Under the pieces are notes generated by a model, which searched no databases, had not been told where the DNA came from, and saw only the letters and a program-made list of their open reading frames with translations. From the IMG/VR virus record IMGVR_UViG_3300042691_025382, positions 1 to 27,676 of that record: DNA of 27,676 bases; one strand, written 5' to 3'. The stretch is from a virus. A program made the translations under genes and the position numbers. Below are positions 26,910-27,676 of this stretch, piece by piece (position 1 is the stretch's first letter; each line of letters opens with the position of its first letter).

Positions 26910-27037
26910 ATCGTGCGTATGTGTGCTAAATCGCTCAGTAAGTGTGATTTACTGATCACCAGAATGCGCATAGAGGTCTATACAGGCGGTGGGAGGACGG
27001 AAACAGTGCAGAAAAGTAGTAAAAAGTGTGATAAAGT

Positions 27038-27208
27038 GTGGAATTGTGTGACCATTTGAGCATAGCCTCTCAAACCAAAGGTCTTGACTTTGATCTCTAC
27101 TGTGATTTCACTATAGAACCTAACGAAAATGAACCATATTCTACCATTTACCACCGTGCCCCAACCGTTAAACGGTGTTTCTACGGTGGCCCCGCTGTAG
27201 GGGATTAG
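27038..27208 (+). CDS. 56-residue hypothetical protein ending in the repeat
   Basis: Open frame with coding-like composition: K-G-L-D-F-D-L-Y-C-D-F-T-I-E-P-N-E-N-E-P-Y, then R-A-P-T-V-K-R-C-F-Y and the C-terminus G-G-P-A-V-G-D. The GTG at 27038 is the first possible start; TTG at 27056 is an alternative, and neither has a good ribosome-binding site. The 14-bp repeat (27188-27201) encodes the C-terminal G-P-A-V-G. The stop is 2 nt before the next ATG, as expected for a tandem gene. No family is recognised. Confidence 0.45.
   Translation: MELCDHLSIASQTKGLDFDLYCDFTIEPNENEPYSTIYHRAPTVKRCFYGGPAVGD
27188..27201 (+). repeat. 14-bp repeat GGCCCCGCTGTAGG, copy 2
   Basis: Identical to copies 1 and 3, here inside a reading frame. 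CCCC and GGGG flank the 6-nt loop GCTGTA, so it can form a 4-bp hairpin. Confidence 0.9.
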
Positions 27209-27210
27209 TC

Positions 27211-27408
27211 ATGATACACACAGAATACAGAGACTATATCCCTCACTACACAGTCTACGATCGCAATCACAGCATAGTGGTCTACACTACTATGATGTCT
27301 GTGGCTCGCGACTTTGAATACTTTGTCTCACAGGGACACACAGCTAGAACTCTGCTGATCTTGGCTCGCAGGCAGCAGAAGACGCAGAACAAAAATCCAA
27401 AACGCTAG
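27211..27408 (+). CDS. 65-residue hypothetical protein
   Basis: Starts at the ATG at 27211 (M-I-H-T-E-Y-R-D-Y-I-P-H-Y). A longer frame from 27175 would run through the repeat and the end of the upstream gene, so I prefer this start; upstream GTAGGGGATTAGTC offers a GGGG-type ribosome-binding site. The protein is Tyr/His-rich with V-V-Y-T-T-M-M-S-V-A-R-D-F-E-Y-F and a basic tail A-R-R-Q-Q-K-T-Q-N-K-N-P-K-R. No family is recognised. Its stop is 2 nt before repeat copy 3. Confidence 0.6.
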   Translation: MIHTEYRDYIPHYTVYDRNHSIVVYTTMMSVARDFEYFVSQGHTARTLLILARRQQKTQNKNPKR

Positions 27409-27410
27409 CA

Positions 27411-27424
27411 GGCCCCGCTGTAGG
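27411..27424 (+). repeat. 14-bp repeat GGCCCCGCTGTAGG, copy 3
   Basis: Third identical copy, between the stop at 27408 and the -35 box at 27428. Outer CTAGCA (27405-27410) and TGCTAG (27437-27442) can also pair around it. Confidence 0.9.
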
Positions 27425-27427
27425 GTC

Positions 27428-27456
27428 TTGACTTTTTGCTAGTTTGATCGTATAAT
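27428..27456 (+). promoter_or_regulatory. Sigma70-type promoter of a probably leaderless gene
   Basis: TTGACT (27428-27433), 17-bp spacer, TATAAT (27451-27456), six bases, then ATG at 27463. This has the same geometry as the promoter at 4439-4467. Confidence 0.85.
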
Positions 27457-27462
27457 ATACAC

Positions 27463-27676
27463 ATGCTTAAGAAGCGCAGACTATCATCTAGCAGAGATTG
27501 GGATATGACATTACCAGATGAGCGATATCGTGCAGTAGTACAGACCCGGAGGTTCTTGATGGATCTCTGCAATCCTGAACACACACCCAGGATTCCACGA
27601 TTGATCCGTGACACAGCGAGATCTATGCTGCGCCACTATCCTTCAGAATGGGATCTAGATCGTGCTGCAGAAGCCT
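27463..27676 (+). CDS. BPSL0761-like small protein (3' end outside window)
   Basis: 71 codons are visible before the window ends. The core from the second in-frame ATG (27505) reads M-T-L-P-D-E-R-Y-R-A-V-V-Q-T-R-R-F-L, then A-R-S-M-L-R-H-Y-P-S-E-W-D-L-D. This matches my recollection of the BPSL0761 family, small bacterial proteins of unknown function that begin M-T-x-P-D-E-R and contain L-R-H-Y-P. The ATG at 27463 adds 14 basic residues (M-L-K-K-R-R-L) and would be leaderless, as it follows TATAAT by six bases. The ATG at 27505 matches the family start. Both are in frame and I cannot decide between them. Confidence 0.7.
   Translation, partial: MLKKRRLSSSRDWDMTLPDERYRAVVQTRRFLMDLCNPEHTPRIPRLIRDTARSMLRHYPSEWDLDRAAEA

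Noticed and set aside
26784-27059. 91-codon plus-strand frame starting with GTG
   Set aside because: It runs out of frame through the 26755-26895 membrane peptide and the first repeat, its start has no ribosome-binding site, and the alternative genes give better coding character. The part from 26920 on cannot be fully excluded.
1-27676. CRISPR array, insertion sequence or attachment site
   Set aside because: No regularly spaced repeats, transposase or integrase genes, or terminal inverted repeats were seen. The only repeats are the 28-bp pair and the three 14-mers.

Overview
This window looks like part of a tailed bacteriophage genome from an aquatic, probably uncultured, source. Genes are tightly packed on both strands, many overlap by 1, 4 or 8 bases, and no gap exceeds about 160 bases. 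It carries tail-fibre-type structural proteins, phage nucleic-acid enzymes (ATP-dependent DNA ligase, HNH nucleases, ClpP) and many metabolic genes of bacterial type. T4-type affinity is suggested by TAAATA/TATAAATA boxes upstream of late-type genes and by N-termini resembling T4 capsid-targeting sequences. The 5-aminolevulinate synthase (C4 pathway) points to an alphaproteobacterial host; this is inference only.

Layout. 1-2257 (minus): a KxDG nucleotidyl-transferase/ligase-like protein, a polymerase-beta-type nucleotidyltransferase and a small protein, overlapping as one operon. 2414-3661 (plus): two tiny genes, an alpha/beta hydrolase, and a small conserved protein with its own sigma70-type promoter and terminator. 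3723-5862: a fatty-acid desaturase (minus), a leaderless gene plus HAD phosphatase (plus), and a glutamine-amidotransferase-like protein (minus). 5863-8561 (minus): secreted nuclease, two large unknown proteins, a secreted micropeptide and a structured, pseudoknot-capable RNA element containing a near-copy of 23S rRNA helix 69. 8594-12247 (minus): tail/structural operon ending in a Cys-rich protein. 12292-14421: 5-aminolevulinate synthase (plus) convergent with cupin and ClpP (minus). 14564-21361 (plus): HNH nuclease, FkbM methyltransferase, a large unknown protein, a second HNH-like protein, DNA ligase, a membrane protein, SGNH hydrolase and a DksA/TraR-type zinc-finger protein. 21321-23211 (minus): YqgE, three unknown proteins and a lipoprotein. 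23324-24644 (plus): coiled-coil, membrane and basic proteins. 24641-26243 (minus): fibre protein and two small genes. 26318-27676 (plus): an array of very small genes with a 14-bp repeat, ending in a BPSL0761-like gene cut by the window edge.

Two promoter classes are visible. Sigma70-type promoters (TTGACW, 15-17 bp, TATAAT-like) serve ClpP, the HNH gene, the 16.4-kb and 18.5-kb operons, the HAD operon and the last gene. TAAATA boxes serve the structural, internal-protein and several metabolic genes. In several cases the start codon lies so close to the promoter box that the mRNA would be leaderless. Six minus-strand proteins begin with a short peptide ending in a hydrophobic-x-Glu site, like T4 internal head proteins. 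This suggests that some, including the two nucleotidyltransferase-type enzymes, may be packaged and injected with the DNA.
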